Assembly: GCA_963932145.1 (NCBI GenBank)
Contig: OZ010603.1
Span: forward strand, 78,173,688-78,237,687
DNA from: Acanthosepion lycidas
Taxonomy: Eukaryota > Mollusca > Cephalopoda > Sepiida > Sepiidae
DNA: 64,000 nucleotides
Direction: 5' to 3'
In this document: positions 20,761 through 32,240 of the stretch, piece by piece
Numbering within the stretch: position 1 is the first letter of the stretch
Layout: the number at the start of each line of letters is the position of its first letter
Made by a program: the position numbers and the translations under genes
The notes under the pieces: model-generated
The model's database searches: none
What the model saw: the letters and a program-made list of their open reading frames with translations, nothing else
What the model was told of the DNA's origin: nothing

Positions 20761-22304
20761 ATCTTTTATAAAAGGCATGCCTGTGTAGCTAATCAGTATT
20801 TCATTGATTAATTGATTGATTCGTTTCTTTACGGCTTATCAACCCATTGCAGGTTATTTAAAACCAGAAAATATATTCAGATTGGAAGAATTTTTTTTTT
20901 ATTATTCAATAATGGTTTCAATTTGGCTCAATAATAAGTCTTACTAATTAATCCATAACTCGGGGAGAACGAGATTCATAACTTTCCCAAGAGTATTTGC
21001 ACGTGAGTATAACGAAACCCAGCAGCAATTGAAACTCGGCTCTCCGATTAACAATTCAGTAAAAAGTTATTTCAAACGAGCAATAAGTGATACTAACTCT
21101 ATCCCACACTAATTGTTACATTTACATACACATTTTACATAAAGAATCTAACAACAATTATGGGACGTTGGTTGTACTTTTTTTTATACAAATATAAAAA
21201 ATGATTAAACATTAGACAAGTACTAAGAACAAAGTAAGATTAAACGATATTGAGAATTAGACAAACATGAACATTCCTACCCGCAAAAACCCGCCCCAAA
21301 AACGGGCGTCAAAGGACGTTTCCCCACACTACCAGGACTGCCATTAATTTAACTGCCTTCACTCCTCGACAATTTTTATGATTTTAAAAAGCGATGATTA
21401 GAATTGTAATAAAACCTAAGCATATGATGAATGTGAATTCATACTTTTTTCGTTCTTGAGAATTTACAAAAAAAATATTTAAACACTATTTATTAAATTG
21501 TTTATTTACAAGAATAATTTTATACTTACAACATTCTAAAATCTAATACAATTAAAACTAATGCAATGCATTTGTTATGAATAATCAAGAGTGGTCTCCC
21601 TTTGTTTTGTTCTTCTCCTCCTTTCTATTTACTGGGACAATAAAAGGACACTATACGCGAACCTTGTATTCTCAGTTGTATAAGGCTTTCTTAAATCCTA
21701 CACCTGCATAATTTTGTCATTACAGCAATATTTATCAATTTTCAATTTATAAAGAAATAAATAGGAAAATAATTTTTTATTCATAAATTTATAAATATTT
21801 ACTAAATTATTAAAATATGTGCACCAACTATAATGAAATCCTTATTATTTACCATTTTATAAAGTTTGAATCAATTAGCCGATGTTTTGCCAACCATTAC
21901 AATAAATAATATAATAAATAAATAGTTTTTTTGTTGTCAATTCTCAAGTATCAGTTTTAAAAAAATATCAGACGAGAATTATTTTAACAAAATGTTTAAG
22001 TATATAGCGTATTTAATTTTTTCTGTTTATATTATTGATAAAATAATCAAAATTAATCCTCGTCTGGGTTAAAAAAAAGATGACTTAAAATACGTTCCAC
22101 TAGTGAATCAATGGCCACTAAAGGGTTTTAACGCCGTTACTTACAACAGAGAAAGTTTTGATTAGTTTCATCCAGTTTGTTTTCGTGCCTGCAAAAAAAA
22201 AAAATACGGAGTGTCAAAAGGATGTTTTTACCTTCGACTCCGCTATTATTTCGACTACCTTCACCCCTCGGCAATGTTTATTGTTTTAAAAAACGATAGC
22301 TTTT

Positions 22305-22985
22305 CTTCTTTATGTGTCATGCCCCCTCATGATGTAGGCGATTATGGCTCTCCACAACTTCCTGTTCTTTTCGTTATTTCTAAGCCCTTTTCTGCCATCC
22401 ATTTACTCAAGCTCATCAAGTATGTTACGCGTTGTTTTCCTCTGTCCCTCTTGCCCTCAATATGTCCTGTGAGTATCAGATTTATCAAGCACTCCTCCCT
22501 CATTATGTGCCTCGGAAATTTCAACTATCTCTTTCTGATATAAAATATAAATTTCCTTCTTGATTCCATCTTCTCTGAAACCTCATTGTTGATCATATGA
22601 TCGGTCCATGGTATCCTTAACATCTTTCTGTAGAATCACATTTCAGTTGCTTCAAGTCTCTTTTTCATTTTTGAGGAATTTTTCCAGCATTCACTGCCAT
22701 ATAGGAGGACAGATATCACGTAGCAGTTTAGTACTCTTTGTTTCTAACTAAGTTTTACTGTCTCTTAATATTCTGTCTTTTTGGGGGATGCATCTTTGGC
22801 TAACCAAATATGTCTTCGGATTTCAGTGTCATTTTATCCATTTTCTGTTAGAACACTTCCGAAATATTTAAAAAAAAATTGTGCTTGGTGGATTTTGGTA
22901 TCTCCAATTTGTAATATGCATTTTGGACTCACACTTTTGCTAATAATCATGAATTCTGTCTTGCAGTTGATGTTTAATCCTTTGT
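22305..22985 (-). pseudogene. LINE family B fragment inserted in repeat C
   Basis: The minus strand reads SECW / RRLEATEM-like remnants, then KFPRHIMREECLINLILTGH, IEGKRDRGKQRVTYLMSLSK and WMAEKGLEI, with a degraded 3' end reading through GGCATGACACATAAAG. Repeat C sequence resumes on both sides (AAAAAACGAT before, AAAACCTAAACACATGAA after), showing it landed in a pre-existing C copy. Confidence 0.82.
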
Positions 22986-23348
22986 AACAAAACCTAAACA
23001 CATGAAAGTGAATTTATACATTTTCTTTATTTATGAGAACTCACAACCAAAATAATAAACACTATTTATTTATTAGATTGTTTATTAGAATGGTTGGCAA
23101 AACATCGGCTAACTGTCAATCGATGCGAATTTTATAAAATGGTAAATAATAATGATTTCCTTATAGCTGGATCCCATATTTTAATAATTTATTCAAAGAG
23201 ATCTGGTTAAATAATTTAGACATATCATGTCGATTAGTTTTCTTTGTGATTCTTTTAAGAGTCATGGATTATTTTTTTGCTTGATTTAGAAAATAGAGTA
23301 AGAAAAATACCAAAATTTTCTTTCCAATAGTTTTTATCTTGCCAAGTA

Positions 23349-23377
23349 CTTTCAATCTCATCTGAGACTATCTTCAG
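23349..23377 (-). ncRNA. CTGANGA-stem-GAAA module (H7)
   Basis: The minus strand reads CTGAAGA-T-AGTCTC-AGAT-GAGATT-GAAAG. The core matches CUGANGA with the same extra T as the 8440 site. No convincing stem I or GUC was found. Confidence 0.25.
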
Positions 23378-23954
23378 GGGGTTAAGTTGTCTGTGAGTAT
23401 GTATATGTGTTACTGTGAATTTAAAACATTTCAACTGTTTTTTTTTTCTTACTGCTTTAATGAAACCAGTTTGAATGAAAATATGCTGCCCAAATATATA
23501 CAATTTAATAATTTAGTAAATGTTTATAAATTTATGAATAAAAAATTGTTTTCATATTTCTTTCTTTATAAAGTGGTAAAACGATAAGTATTATAATGCA
23601 TGTTTTAATACAATTGTATTATTTCTTACAAAGTTATAAAAATAAAATTATTCTTGTAAATAAATAAATAAATAGTGTTTATTATTTTTGTTGTCAATTT
23701 TAAAGGACAAAGAAAATGTATAAATTCATTTTCATCATACGTTTAGTTTTTTTATTCCAATTCTAATCATCGCTTTTTAAAAACAAAGTCCCAGGATTTT
23801 GTTCTTGTTGAAACAGTAGATTAATTGTTGACACTCGTGAAATATTTCTGACTCTTCATCGAGTCTATTGTCGTCAATTTTCGCTATGGAGGATTGAACT
23901 CACGTGATCCTATGAATTAGGATAGAGGAAATCCCACCAAAAAATTTCAAGTGT

Positions 23955-24120
23955 TTTTTTTTTTTTTTTTTTTTTTTTCTCAAGCCTTTTTCACAGAATA
24001 TCTAGGAAGGCAAGAGATAGGGGAAGGGCAAGAAATTGTTAAATTGATTATACTTCTTTCTATTGTTTCGACCACTAGTACTACTACTACAACTACTACT
24101 ACTACTACTACTACAATATT
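23955..24120. repeat. T-run (about 23956-23979) and (ACT)n (24072-24116)
   Basis: Homopolymer and trinucleotide tracts that create poly-Thr/poly-Val frames. Confidence 0.95.
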
Positions 24121-24654
24121 TTGGTTCCTTGTACAACTAAAATGTTTTGTTATTGTTGTGGCTTTGTTAGCACCATTCCACACGAAGCCTTCTTGGAGAA
24201 ACGCTCTCAGTAAATTGTTTGTCTAATTATTGCTCGCTTATTCTTGTCCAGTTCAACTGAACCCGCAACATGGAAAATATAACATCGTTGCTGGTAAGAA
24301 AACACTATTTTTCTTATATTAAATCAAAAAACTTTAACAACTACAGTGATTCAATTAGATTTTTTTATGTTTCAAATAATCTTACTAGCAATAATATATT
24401 TTTAACGTACTCATTGCATTGTTTATAATGTTATTACTTAAACACTATTTGTAATGAATGCCCATATTTGAGTAGACGTATCGTTTATTTCTTAAAAGTT
24501 ACATTCATCTATTTTCGTCTACTGGACTGAATTCATATATTTCTCAAGGATATTTGCGCGTAAGTGAATGTAACGAACCCAACTGGAATTGGAACTGGGC
24601 TCTCCGATTAACAATTCCGAGCCATTATACATTACATCCCCACCCCGCACATCC

Positions 24655-24774
24655 AAGCTTATAGCATCTGGTATTCCCAAGCGGGCACGCATCTAAGTAC
24701 TGACGAGGCTCGACGTTGCTTAACTTCGGCATTCGTACGTGAGCCGTTGTTTCAACGTGATATGGCCGTAAGCC
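24655..24774 (-). rRNA. 5S rRNA-like unit (pseudogene or SINE head)
   Basis: The minus strand contains GAAGTTAAGCAACGTCGAGC, CAGTACTTAGATG and CTTGGGAATACCAG, collinear with the internal control region and 3' end of animal 5S rRNA over about 120 bases. Many substitutions (the 5' third is diverged) argue against a functional gene. Confidence 0.75.
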
Positions 24775-24775
24775 A

Positions 24776-24890
24776 TTACCACTTGTACGTCCAAAGCGGT
24801 CACCCATCTAGGTATTAACCAGGCTGGACGTTGCTTAACTTCGGTGAATGTACGGGAACCGGTGTTTGAACGTGACATGGGCTGTAAGCT
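24776..24890 (-). rRNA. Second 5S rRNA-like unit, head to tail
   Basis: The minus strand has GAAGTTAAGCAACGTCCAGC, CTGGTTAATACCTAGATGGG and TGACCGCTTTGG, abutting the first unit with no spacer. Its 3' end is degraded. Confidence 0.72.
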
Positions 24891-25199
24891 ATGTGTGTGT
24901 ATGTGTGTATATGCATGCAAGTGCGTGTGTCTGTGCGTATATGAGTGTGCGTGTGCGAGAACATTTGGGGAAAAGATTCAGGATTAAAACAAAATTCTTT
25001 GGTTCGGACCATTTTTCTGTTTTTCGGGTAGAATTTGAACATAAATTGTACAATGCTTTTTCGATGCTTTCAGTATTCGTAAACAGCTATCAAAGAACTT
25101 TTGGAGTTCAATTAGGTTGTGTCTATGGGTATTCATTGTTTCCAAAGCAAAGTATTCATAAACAAGAAAATTTAGTGAAAGATGCCTTCCAAAAGCCAA

Positions 25200-25680
25200 G
25201 GAAAGTATTAAGAAACAGCAAAATGTAATTAGAAACAAAGAAAACATTAGTTAATTGTTGTGTAATATCGGTACTCCTATATGGCAGTGAATGCTGGACA
25301 ATCTCATCAGAAGAAGAGATAGAGATATGGTTCTACAGAAGGATGCTGAGAATACCATCGAGTGAACATGTGAGCAACGAAGCCTTTTTTGGGAAAAATT
25401 GAAACGAATAGGACACATATAAAATAACATTGGAATCAGAAGAAGAGTTTAAATTTCTAGGGCATATTATGAGAAAAGGGGGCTTAGAAAGTTGAAGGCA
25501 TGTTGAAGGCAAGATGGACAGAGGAAAGCAGCGAGTCACCTTCCTGACGAGGTCGTGTAAATGGTTGACAGAACAGGGATTAGGAAATATAGCAGAAAAA
25601 ACTTACTAACAGTTACAAAGGATAGGAAATTGTGGAGAGCCATGAAATGATAGGACCCAGCACATTAAAGAAGAAAAAGA
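25200..25680 (+). pseudogene. LINE family B, C-terminal fragment
   Basis: It reads VNCCVISVLLYGSECWTISS, EIWFYRRMLRIPSSEHVSNE, FLGHIMRKGGLES, GKMDRGKQRVTFLTRSCKWL and TEQGLGNIAE with frameshifts and stops. It is a decayed copy in the sense orientation. Confidence 0.82.
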
Positions 25681-25719
25681 ATAGCGTCAGCTGTGTTCAG
25701 AATTTGTTTTTTATGAATT

Positions 25720-26660
25720 GAGAAATATATTTCCCCAGAACCACCAGACCAGGATGGGGGTTGCTGATTGGGGACCCCGGGAAGTACTTTGTGACCCTCA
25801 CTATTTTATCAACGCTTGCTTTTCTTCTAGCTACGTTTACATACGTTACAAATTATACTAAGCACAACTGACTATTAATGATGACTTTTTTTTTACCAAA
25901 TCTGTAATTTTTTTTTAATCGTGTTAAGTTTCTAAAATAAACACTAGACAAAATTCACTACTTATGTTTTTTTTAATAATCTGTTAAATTATTCAACTTT
26001 TAAACGGGAAAAATCTCACGTTGATGTTAAAAATTGTCGGAAAAACATTGTTGATTTATTTAAGATAGAATAATCTGTTATGACATGTCTCTAATTTGTA
26101 TTAAGATACATTGTATTTATTTCCAGTTTTTAGAGTTGTTCACCTATATAGGGTGGGATGGGTAAATTGTCGCCATTTCATATTTTTATTTTATTTTCTG
26201 TCTTAAATCCGTGAATACTTTTTGCTCATGCTAAATCTCAAAATATCACAATATAAATTTCACTATTTGTTTTATCCATAATAATGAACGTGTTCAAATT
26301 ATTTAACTTTATATGAAGAATAATCTCAAGTTGATGTTAAAAATTGCCGCAAGACATTGTTGATTTATTTAAGATGGAATGATCTACTATGACATGTCTC
26401 TCTAAATTTGTATTTAGATTCATTGTATTTATTTTCTATTTTTTTAGTGTAAATTGTTCAACTCTATTGCACACCATCCATTGTACATAATTAGGTTAGA
26501 ATAAAATTTGTATTTTACATGAATACTACCTTATGAAAACTGAGATATAATAGAATGGGGATCGCGTATCATAGATTCGGAGAATATTAGAAATTCGGAG
26601 GGGTATCATAAATTCGGCGGGGTGGGGGCACAAGACCCTCGCATCGGCCTGTTAGTGTTG
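25720..26660 (+). repeat. Repeat family R3, copy 2, with internal duplication
   Basis: It is collinear with 17391-19390 but lacks the R1 insertion. A segment of about 230-320 bases is duplicated (25880-26110 and 26200-26430; GCTCATGCTAAATCTC, GTTGATGTTAAAAATTG). A mariner left end (GGGATGGGTAAATTGTCGCC) is present at about 26156 without its body. Confidence 0.7.
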
Positions 26661-26759
26661 TATGTTATAGTATTTTTGATTTATTGAAAAAATATTTGTC
26701 AAATTTCTTGTATCCACTTTGCGTTGATTAGCCATATGCAATTCTGAGGTATTATCGGT

Positions 26760-26950
26760 TGAATGGCAAGTTAGGCATTCGAATGTAGTGATTGGGTGGA
26801 GCAGATTCGAATCCTGCCGGAGAGCGCACACACAGACACATATACACGTAAATAGGCTAAAAATACAGTCAACGTTAATTAGGTTTAAATTGGAGTCATA
26901 GAATACGATAGTCAGAAAATAGTCAGCAAATAGACTTATCATTCGTACCA
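26760..26950 (+). repeat. tRNA-derived SINE fragment
   Basis: The T-arm GCAGATTCGAATCCTGC at 26801-26817 is followed by CGGAGAGCGC and a (CA)n stretch. The same 3' half occurs at 30310. Confidence 0.6.
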
Positions 26951-27052
26951 TTAATTAGAACGTTGGTATATCGAATCACTTAGCAGATGTATGTGTGTGT
27001 GTGGGGGGGGATAAAAGATAGTGTCTGAAAGGGCAAGAATGTATCTATAAAA

Positions 27053-30000
27053 GTAGGTACCTTCACTGAATTTTCGATACCTAAGGTTTTAAAAGAATTT
27101 TAAAAAAATGAAAAAGCATTCTTGAAGATTTAATTTTAGCTTTAATTGAAAGCTAAATGATTATATTTACTATTTTTGTAAGCAAAATACTTTGGTGTAT
27201 TTCAAACAGATTGGGACGTCAATTTTTTGCATGCTTTCACAAAATCCATCACAAGCGGCCGTTTTTCCAAATTTAAGACATTTGTAAACAAAATTTAATT
27301 ATCGGTTTTAAAAATTTTAAAAAACATAAAATATATATTTGTGATACGTTATTTGAGGAAAATTAGCAAATTTAAATTCTCCACTTTTTTGCGGGAAAAC
27401 AGCATAGCGTAATAAAAAATTCCACAAACTTAACGAAAATAAAGTTTTATCGTCAAAATGTTTATGTTATTATTAAGATGAAAGACCAAAGTATTTTTTA
27501 ATTATTTTTTGGAATTTTTTAATATTTTCTAACACGTTCGAAAATTTGGTTAAAGTCTTCTTTTGTTTTCGTCATCGTCGGACGTTAAAATAACATTGTT
27601 TTTTTTTTTTGCGCTTTTTTTCCCGTTGAAAACACATTGATTTGGAAATTCTTGTAAAATTCAAGTAATTGTCCGATTTTAATGAAATTTTCAGGACTTA
27701 TTCACAAATCAATGAAATTATTTTTGAAATATTTCTTTTTAGAAAATTTTGGTAAAAAATATTTTTTTTTTAAATATGTTACACCCCACTTACTTATTGT
27801 CTTGAAATTTCGTTCAAAACCTTTTTATTTCCTGAAAATATTTTTTTTTGTTTAAAGTAAGAGTCATTAGAGATGGTAAATCACTTACTTTTTTTTTTTC
27901 AAATTTGTGCTAACTAACTGAAAATCTGCTCTGAATTGAAAAATAATGAATCCAATAAAACTATGATATTACTTAATTAGAAAAGCTTTTAATTTCTTTT
28001 GTAAATAAGTAATATTAAGGTCATTATTGCCTGAAGAAATAAATTTTTTCTGATGAATAATTAAATTTTACAAGAATTTTACAAGAATTTTTTCATTTGT
28101 TTTAAATTTTAATTATAATAATTTAATAGTTTAAAAATCGTGCAAAACTCTGTATTAGGCTATTTCCTTATGGTAATTAGTAATTATGTAGAAACAAAAT
28201 TTACCAGTTCAAAATTGCTAATTTTTTTTCAAATAATTTTTTATGTTGTATTTTTTTACCTAATACGTTCCTTATTTCCATGTACGGTAGACTGAAATTG
28301 CCATTATTATAAAAAGAGTTTTGTCCCTTTATTCTAATAAATAAACATAACAGTAAAACTAAAAATAAAAGCGTTCACTCAGATTTCTAATAATTTTAAT
28401 TTATGGTCATCCGTAGTAGCTGTCATCACTCGTCAATCAAATAGATCAAATATTGGATCAAAATAACAGTACCAATCGTTAATAATTTGTTATATATTAC
28501 TTTTTTATGCTATAAGTAAGTAATATTTCTTTTAAATAATTTAACATTAAATTTTCTAAATTTACTAAAATAACGTGTCAGAAATTTTTAAAAATATTTT
28601 TAAAATCGTGTTTGTGTTTGTTTACAAATTTCTTAAAATTAAGAAAATGGCCGTTTTTAAGAAAATTAAAAAATTTGAAATTAAATTTGACATTCCAATG
28701 TATATAGTTTCTATCTGAAATACACCAGAATTGTTTACTTAATGGAAATAATAAATTTAATGATTAAACTTTCAATTAAAGCTAAAATGAAATCTTCAAG
28801 CATGTTTTTTCATTTTAAAAAATTCATTTTAAACTTAGGTATCGAAAATTTATGCCGAAAAAGTGGAGGTACCTAAGTTAAATTAATCTGATTTGAAACA
28901 AATATTACTTATAGCATAAAAACATAGTATACATGCATTTCTTAAACAATTGTCCAGTTTTTCTGACATGCTGATTGATCTTATTGACGGGCTAAGGTGT
29001 TGACAGTTAGTATGCATGACCAGAATTGACATCAATTTACGAAATCTAAGTGAACCCATTTTTTTTTATTTTTAACTATCTAATAATTTTTCACAAATTA
29101 ACATAATATTTTCAGCAATTATCTAATATTTAAAGTTCTAAAACTTTGAAAGGATGATGTGCAAAGCCTGTTGAGATGTAAACATGGAATGAATAACAAA
29201 GTAGACTAGCGAATTTCTCAGTAAAGGGAGGAAAACACTTACAACACGTTACCTTTTAATAATAATGTCATGTATAGACGATCATAGATACAAAAATGGT
29301 AATTTTTAAATTAAAAAAATTCTTTTAAAAATATTGGGTGTAAACGACTTTTATGAAGCTTTTTAATTTTAAATTTTTGATTCGTAAACATAGTTTCTAC
29401 TTAATTACAATAAAACAAAAAAATGGAGAATTTTAAACGATTTTTAAATTATTATAATTAAAATTTTAAAAATGAAAACAGTTCTTGTAAAAATTTTAAA
29501 ATTATTTATTCATCGAAAAAAAATTTCTTAAGACAAAAGTGTCCGTAATATATCTTATTTATAAAATTGAAAGCTTTTCTAATTAAATAATTTCATAGTT
29601 TTATTGCATTTTTTATTTTACGATTCGGAATAGATTTTTGGTAACTGGCAATCCCGTCTGAAGAAAAAAGTGGATGATTTACATTCTCCAATTTTAACTA
29701 ATGAAAAACTTTTGGAAAGAAAGTTTAATTACTTGAAATTTCATCAAATTAAGTGGTGGGTAACATATGTAAAAAAATATTTTTTACCAAGATTTTCTAA
29801 AACAAAAAAATTCGAAACTAAGTAATTTCATTCATTTTTCTTGAAAGTTTCATTAAAATCCGGCAATTATTTGATTTTCGCAAGAATTTCCGAATCAATG
29901 TGTTTTCAACGGAAAAAGGTGCAAAAACACTAAATGTAAATATTACGTCAATCGCTGACGTAAAGAAAAAAGATTTTTAACCAAAATTTCCAACGTGCTA

Positions 30001-30155
30001 GAAAGGATTAAAAACTGAATAAAATAATTAAAAAATACCTAGTTTTTTTTTCTTCTTAATAATAACAAAAAGATTTTGGTGATAAAGCTTCGTTTTTATT
30101 AAATTCGGGGACTTCTTCATCATGCTAGACCGTTTTTAGCGAAAAATTGTAGGGA
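27053..30155. mobile_element. Interleaved large inverted repeats (A-B-A'-B')
   Basis: Arm A (about 27053-27385) pairs inverted with A' (about 28535-28873). Both have ends near GAGGTACCT / TTTTCGATACCTAAG and an internal GGCCGTTTTT. Arm B (about 27385-28205) pairs inverted with B' (about 29390-30155), for example GAAAACACATTGATT with AATCAATGTGTTTTC and AATTAGAAAAGCTTTTAAT with GAAAGCTTTTCTAATTA. No transposase was found; the whole 3 kb is AT-rich. This is probably two DNA elements with long TIRs that overlap or have been rearranged. Confidence 0.7.
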
Positions 30156-30183
30156 TCTATATAAAAGAATTAAAAGAAAATGC

Positions 30184-30212
30184 TCTCTCGCTCTCTCTCT
30201 CTCTCTCTCTCT

Positions 30213-30249
<37 letters not shown>

Positions 30250-30258
30250 TCTTACTCT
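30184..30258. repeat. (CT)n microsatellite
   Basis: A CT run with a few TTACT interruptions. Confidence 0.97.
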
Positions 30259-30284
30259 TATTATCAAGATCTTCAATTATAAAC

Positions 30285-30480
30285 AATCCCACATGTGGCC
30301 AAGAAGGCTGCAGGTTCGAATCCTGCCGGAGAGCGCATATTTTTCCTAAGTAAGATTTATCGAATATTCAGGCCAGTAGTCGAAAATAAATAAATATAGT
30401 GTTTAATAGATAAACAGGGCGTCTACTCAAATACGAGTATTCACTAAAAATAACGTTTAAGTAATATAATCTATCGGATT
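30285..30480 (+). mobile_element. tRNA-derived SINE (family F/G), copy
   Basis: GTGGCCAAGAAGGCTGCAGG is followed by the perfect T-arm GCAGGTTCGAATCCTGC (30310-30326) and CGGAGAGCGCA. The body is CGAATATTCAGGCCAGTAG, then ATAAACAGGGCGTCTACTC. The body is homologous to the fold-back element F1. Confidence 0.65.
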
Positions 30481-30599
30481 AATAAAAATCGATCATTTTT
30501 TTATAAATTGCTTTGTTTACGTTAGGATAAGAAACTCAGCATATATGAATATTTCCAGAATCAGAGAAAGATTTGTATTTATAAGGCATTATTCAACTT

Positions 30600-30837
30600 T
30601 GTTTAATCGACAATGCATTGTGTCTAAAGAACGTCGGTTCTAACTACGGTTTTTGCTGCCAAGGAGGAGGACGCATGTTTGAATCCGGCTGGAAAGCACA
30701 TATTTTTCTTTAACAAGGTTTCTCAAATATTCAGACGGGTAGATGAAAATAAATAAATATACTGCTTAATAAATAAACGGAACGTCTGCTCAAATATAAT
30801 TTATTTAAGTGGATGACCATATTTGAGTAGACGCTCC

Positions 30838-30843
<6 letters not shown>
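30600..30843 (+). mobile_element. tRNA-derived SINE ending in a palindrome
   Basis: A degenerate T-arm (CATGTTTGAATCCGG, about 30674) is followed by CAAATATTCAGACGGGTAG. It ends in an inverted repeat: arms 30772-30796 and 30819-30843 (AAACGGAACGTCTGCTCAAA and complement), immediately followed by (TA)n. Confidence 0.65.

Positions 30844-30891
<48 letters not shown>
30844..30891. repeat. (TA)n microsatellite
   Basis: A pure TA run directly after the palindrome. Confidence 0.97.
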
Positions 30892-30927
30892 TAGAATAAT
30901 CCTAACGAGTTAGGAAAACCTACCTAG

Positions 30928-30950
30928 GTTTCACCTAAACGGATCTTCAG
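30928..30950 (-). ncRNA. CTGANGA-stem-GAAAC module (H2)
   Basis: The minus strand reads CTGAAGA-T-CC-GTTTA-GG-T-GAAAC, the same layout as the 8440 site with a 2-bp stem II. There is no GUC nearby. It lies 37 bases from a (TA)n tract. Confidence 0.25.
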
Positions 30951-31057
30951 GGTAAAACTGGCTAAAAAGGAAAATAACGGAACACTATTTATTGATCAAC
31001 CAAACAAAACCATAATTTGTTCTACTGAGCTATCCGAGGTTTTCCAAGCGAATATTA

Positions 31058-31060
<3 letters not shown>

Positions 31061-31101
<41 letters not shown>

Positions 31102-31105
31102 CAAG

Positions 31106-31160
<55 letters not shown>
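31061..31160. repeat. Two (TA)n tracts split by GCAAGAAA
   Basis: TA runs at 31061-31100 and 31109-31160. Confidence 0.97.
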
Positions 31161-31161
<1 letters not shown>

Positions 31162-31276
31162 AAAACAGTTTTAGACGAAAGATGTCTGGAAAAAGTTTTC
31201 GTATAACGGATTTTATCCTTTTGAGTCCGATGAATTTCGAAGGGACGAAACGCGTCATACGAAAGCTTTTTCACAG

Positions 31277-31285
<9 letters not shown>
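31161..31285 (+). mobile_element. Fold-back with hammerhead-like core (H3) between (TA)n tracts
   Basis: AAAAAGTTTTCGTAT (31191-31205) pairs with ATACGAAAGCTTTTT (31258-31272). Between them lie CCGATGA (31227-31233), GGGAC-GAAAC (31242-31251) and GCGTC (31252-31256). The core has U4 replaced by C, and 22 extra bases separate it from stem I. GGAAAAAGTTTTCGTATGAC recurs alone at 31490. Confidence 0.5.
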
Positions 31286-31324
<39 letters not shown>

Positions 31325-31438
31325 TGTGAAAATTTCTCGGACATTCAGGCCGGTAAATGTTTAATACTGTTTATTATAAACAGAGCATTTACTTAAATAT
31401 TTGTATCTATAAAAAGAATGTATAAACATAAAAATGTC

Positions 31439-31483
<45 letters not shown>
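31286..31483. mobile_element. Fold-back family F, single arm (F2), flanked by (TA)n
   Basis: 31325-31440 matches the right arm of F1 (CTCGGACATTCAGGCCGGTA, AAACAGAGCATTTACTTAAA, GTATAAACATAAAAATGTCT). TA runs at 31286-31322 and 31441-31483 border it. Confidence 0.75.
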
Positions 31484-31485
<2 letters not shown>

Positions 31486-32019
31486 CAAAATGGAAAAAGT
31501 TTTCGTATGACGTGATATATATATTATAAAGCAGCAGTCATTCAAACAAATGTTATTAACGAGAACGGCATATGGCTACCGAAAGTACTTGCAATATGAA
31601 CCGAACATCTAATTTATATATATATATAAACTACATGTGCATATTTTGTGTGCATATAGTCAATGTATAGATATCTATAGATATATATCTGGTCATATTC
31701 TGAAGTAGCTTTATCTGATCGAGACTTTGATGCGGATGTCATACAAGGCGCCCAACTGGTTCACAAGTGTTTAAATTGTTATATTGCTTTCATTGAACGT
31801 TTCGTCATTGGACGCCATGCAGCACAGCCACATGAAAAATTCGAGATATATACATAGATGTCTATAATCCGAATATATACGAACACAATACGCATATATA
31901 GTTTATATATATTGATATATTTTTTTTAATCATTCCACGTAAGAATTTAAATATAAAATATGTTTTTCACTGCAAAAAGACGCTAAAATTTCCCATACTG
32001 ATTTATAGTTACCCGCTTA
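31484..32019. other. Unannotated interval
   Basis: AT-rich, with several short TATATA stretches. No gene recognised. Confidence 0.5.
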
Positions 32020-32240
32020 GGCAAAAAAGGATATAAAAAGTTAACCAACATTTTTAAGGTTCTAAAATGGATTAAAAAATATAATTTAATAATCCAAAAA
32101 TTCTTTAGTTTTTCTTCTTAATAATAAATCTTTTGATATTAAAACTTTTTGTTTAATAAGGGTTGGACATTTTTTTACTCAGGTTTTAGCGAATTTTTGC
32201 GATATCTAAAGTAGATATAGTTTGTCCTAGTTGCTTTGTT
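32020..32240 (+). repeat. Third copy of the B' terminus of the large inverted repeat
   Basis: GTTTTTCTTCTTAATAATAA, TTTTGATATTAAAACTTTTTG and TTTTAGCGAATTTTTGCGAT parallel 30045-30155. This supports B being a dispersed element rather than a local inversion only. Confidence 0.55.

Larger units (their letters stand above)
20290..21060 (-). mobile_element. SINE family S array with associated repeat R2
   Basis: On the minus strand the order is S body (21060-20805), the tail with GAAATACTGATTAGCTACAC, two MITE insertions (20760-20594), R2 (20593-20470; TATATTGATTGTAATATAGA) and a second S body (20460-20290). The same alternation S-R2-S-R2 occurs on the plus strand at 39895-40340. Confidence 0.75.
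21345..23800. repeat. Repeat family C, direct and inverted copies
   Basis: The block CTTCACTCCTCGACAATTTT / AAAAGCGATGATTAGAATTG occurs at 21355 (+), 22258 (+, diverged) and 23780 (-). GGTTGGCAAAACATCGGCTAA occurs at 23093 (+) and inverted at about 21880. AAACACTATTTATT..TTGTTTATT occurs in all. Together the pieces form large inverted repeats around 21370-21990 and 22990-23800. No coding sequence belongs to C itself. Confidence 0.7.
24528..24890 (-). mobile_element. Composite SINE: 5S-5S-tRNA-body (family S, copy 7)
   Basis: Read on the minus strand: two tandem 5S rRNA-like units (24890-24776, 24774-24655), then a tRNA-like head (GGGGATGTAATGTATAATGG, AGTTCCAATTCCAGTTGGG), then the S body (GTTCGTTACATTCACTTACG, ATATCCTTGAG, ATGAATTCAG). 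The same order, with a shortened 5S part, occurs at 7345-7005. Confidence 0.8.

Noticed and set aside
24655..24890. Functional 5S rRNA gene pair
   Set aside because: Substitutions are numerous in the 5' third and the units are fused to a tRNA-like head and SINE body, so a SINE origin fits better.
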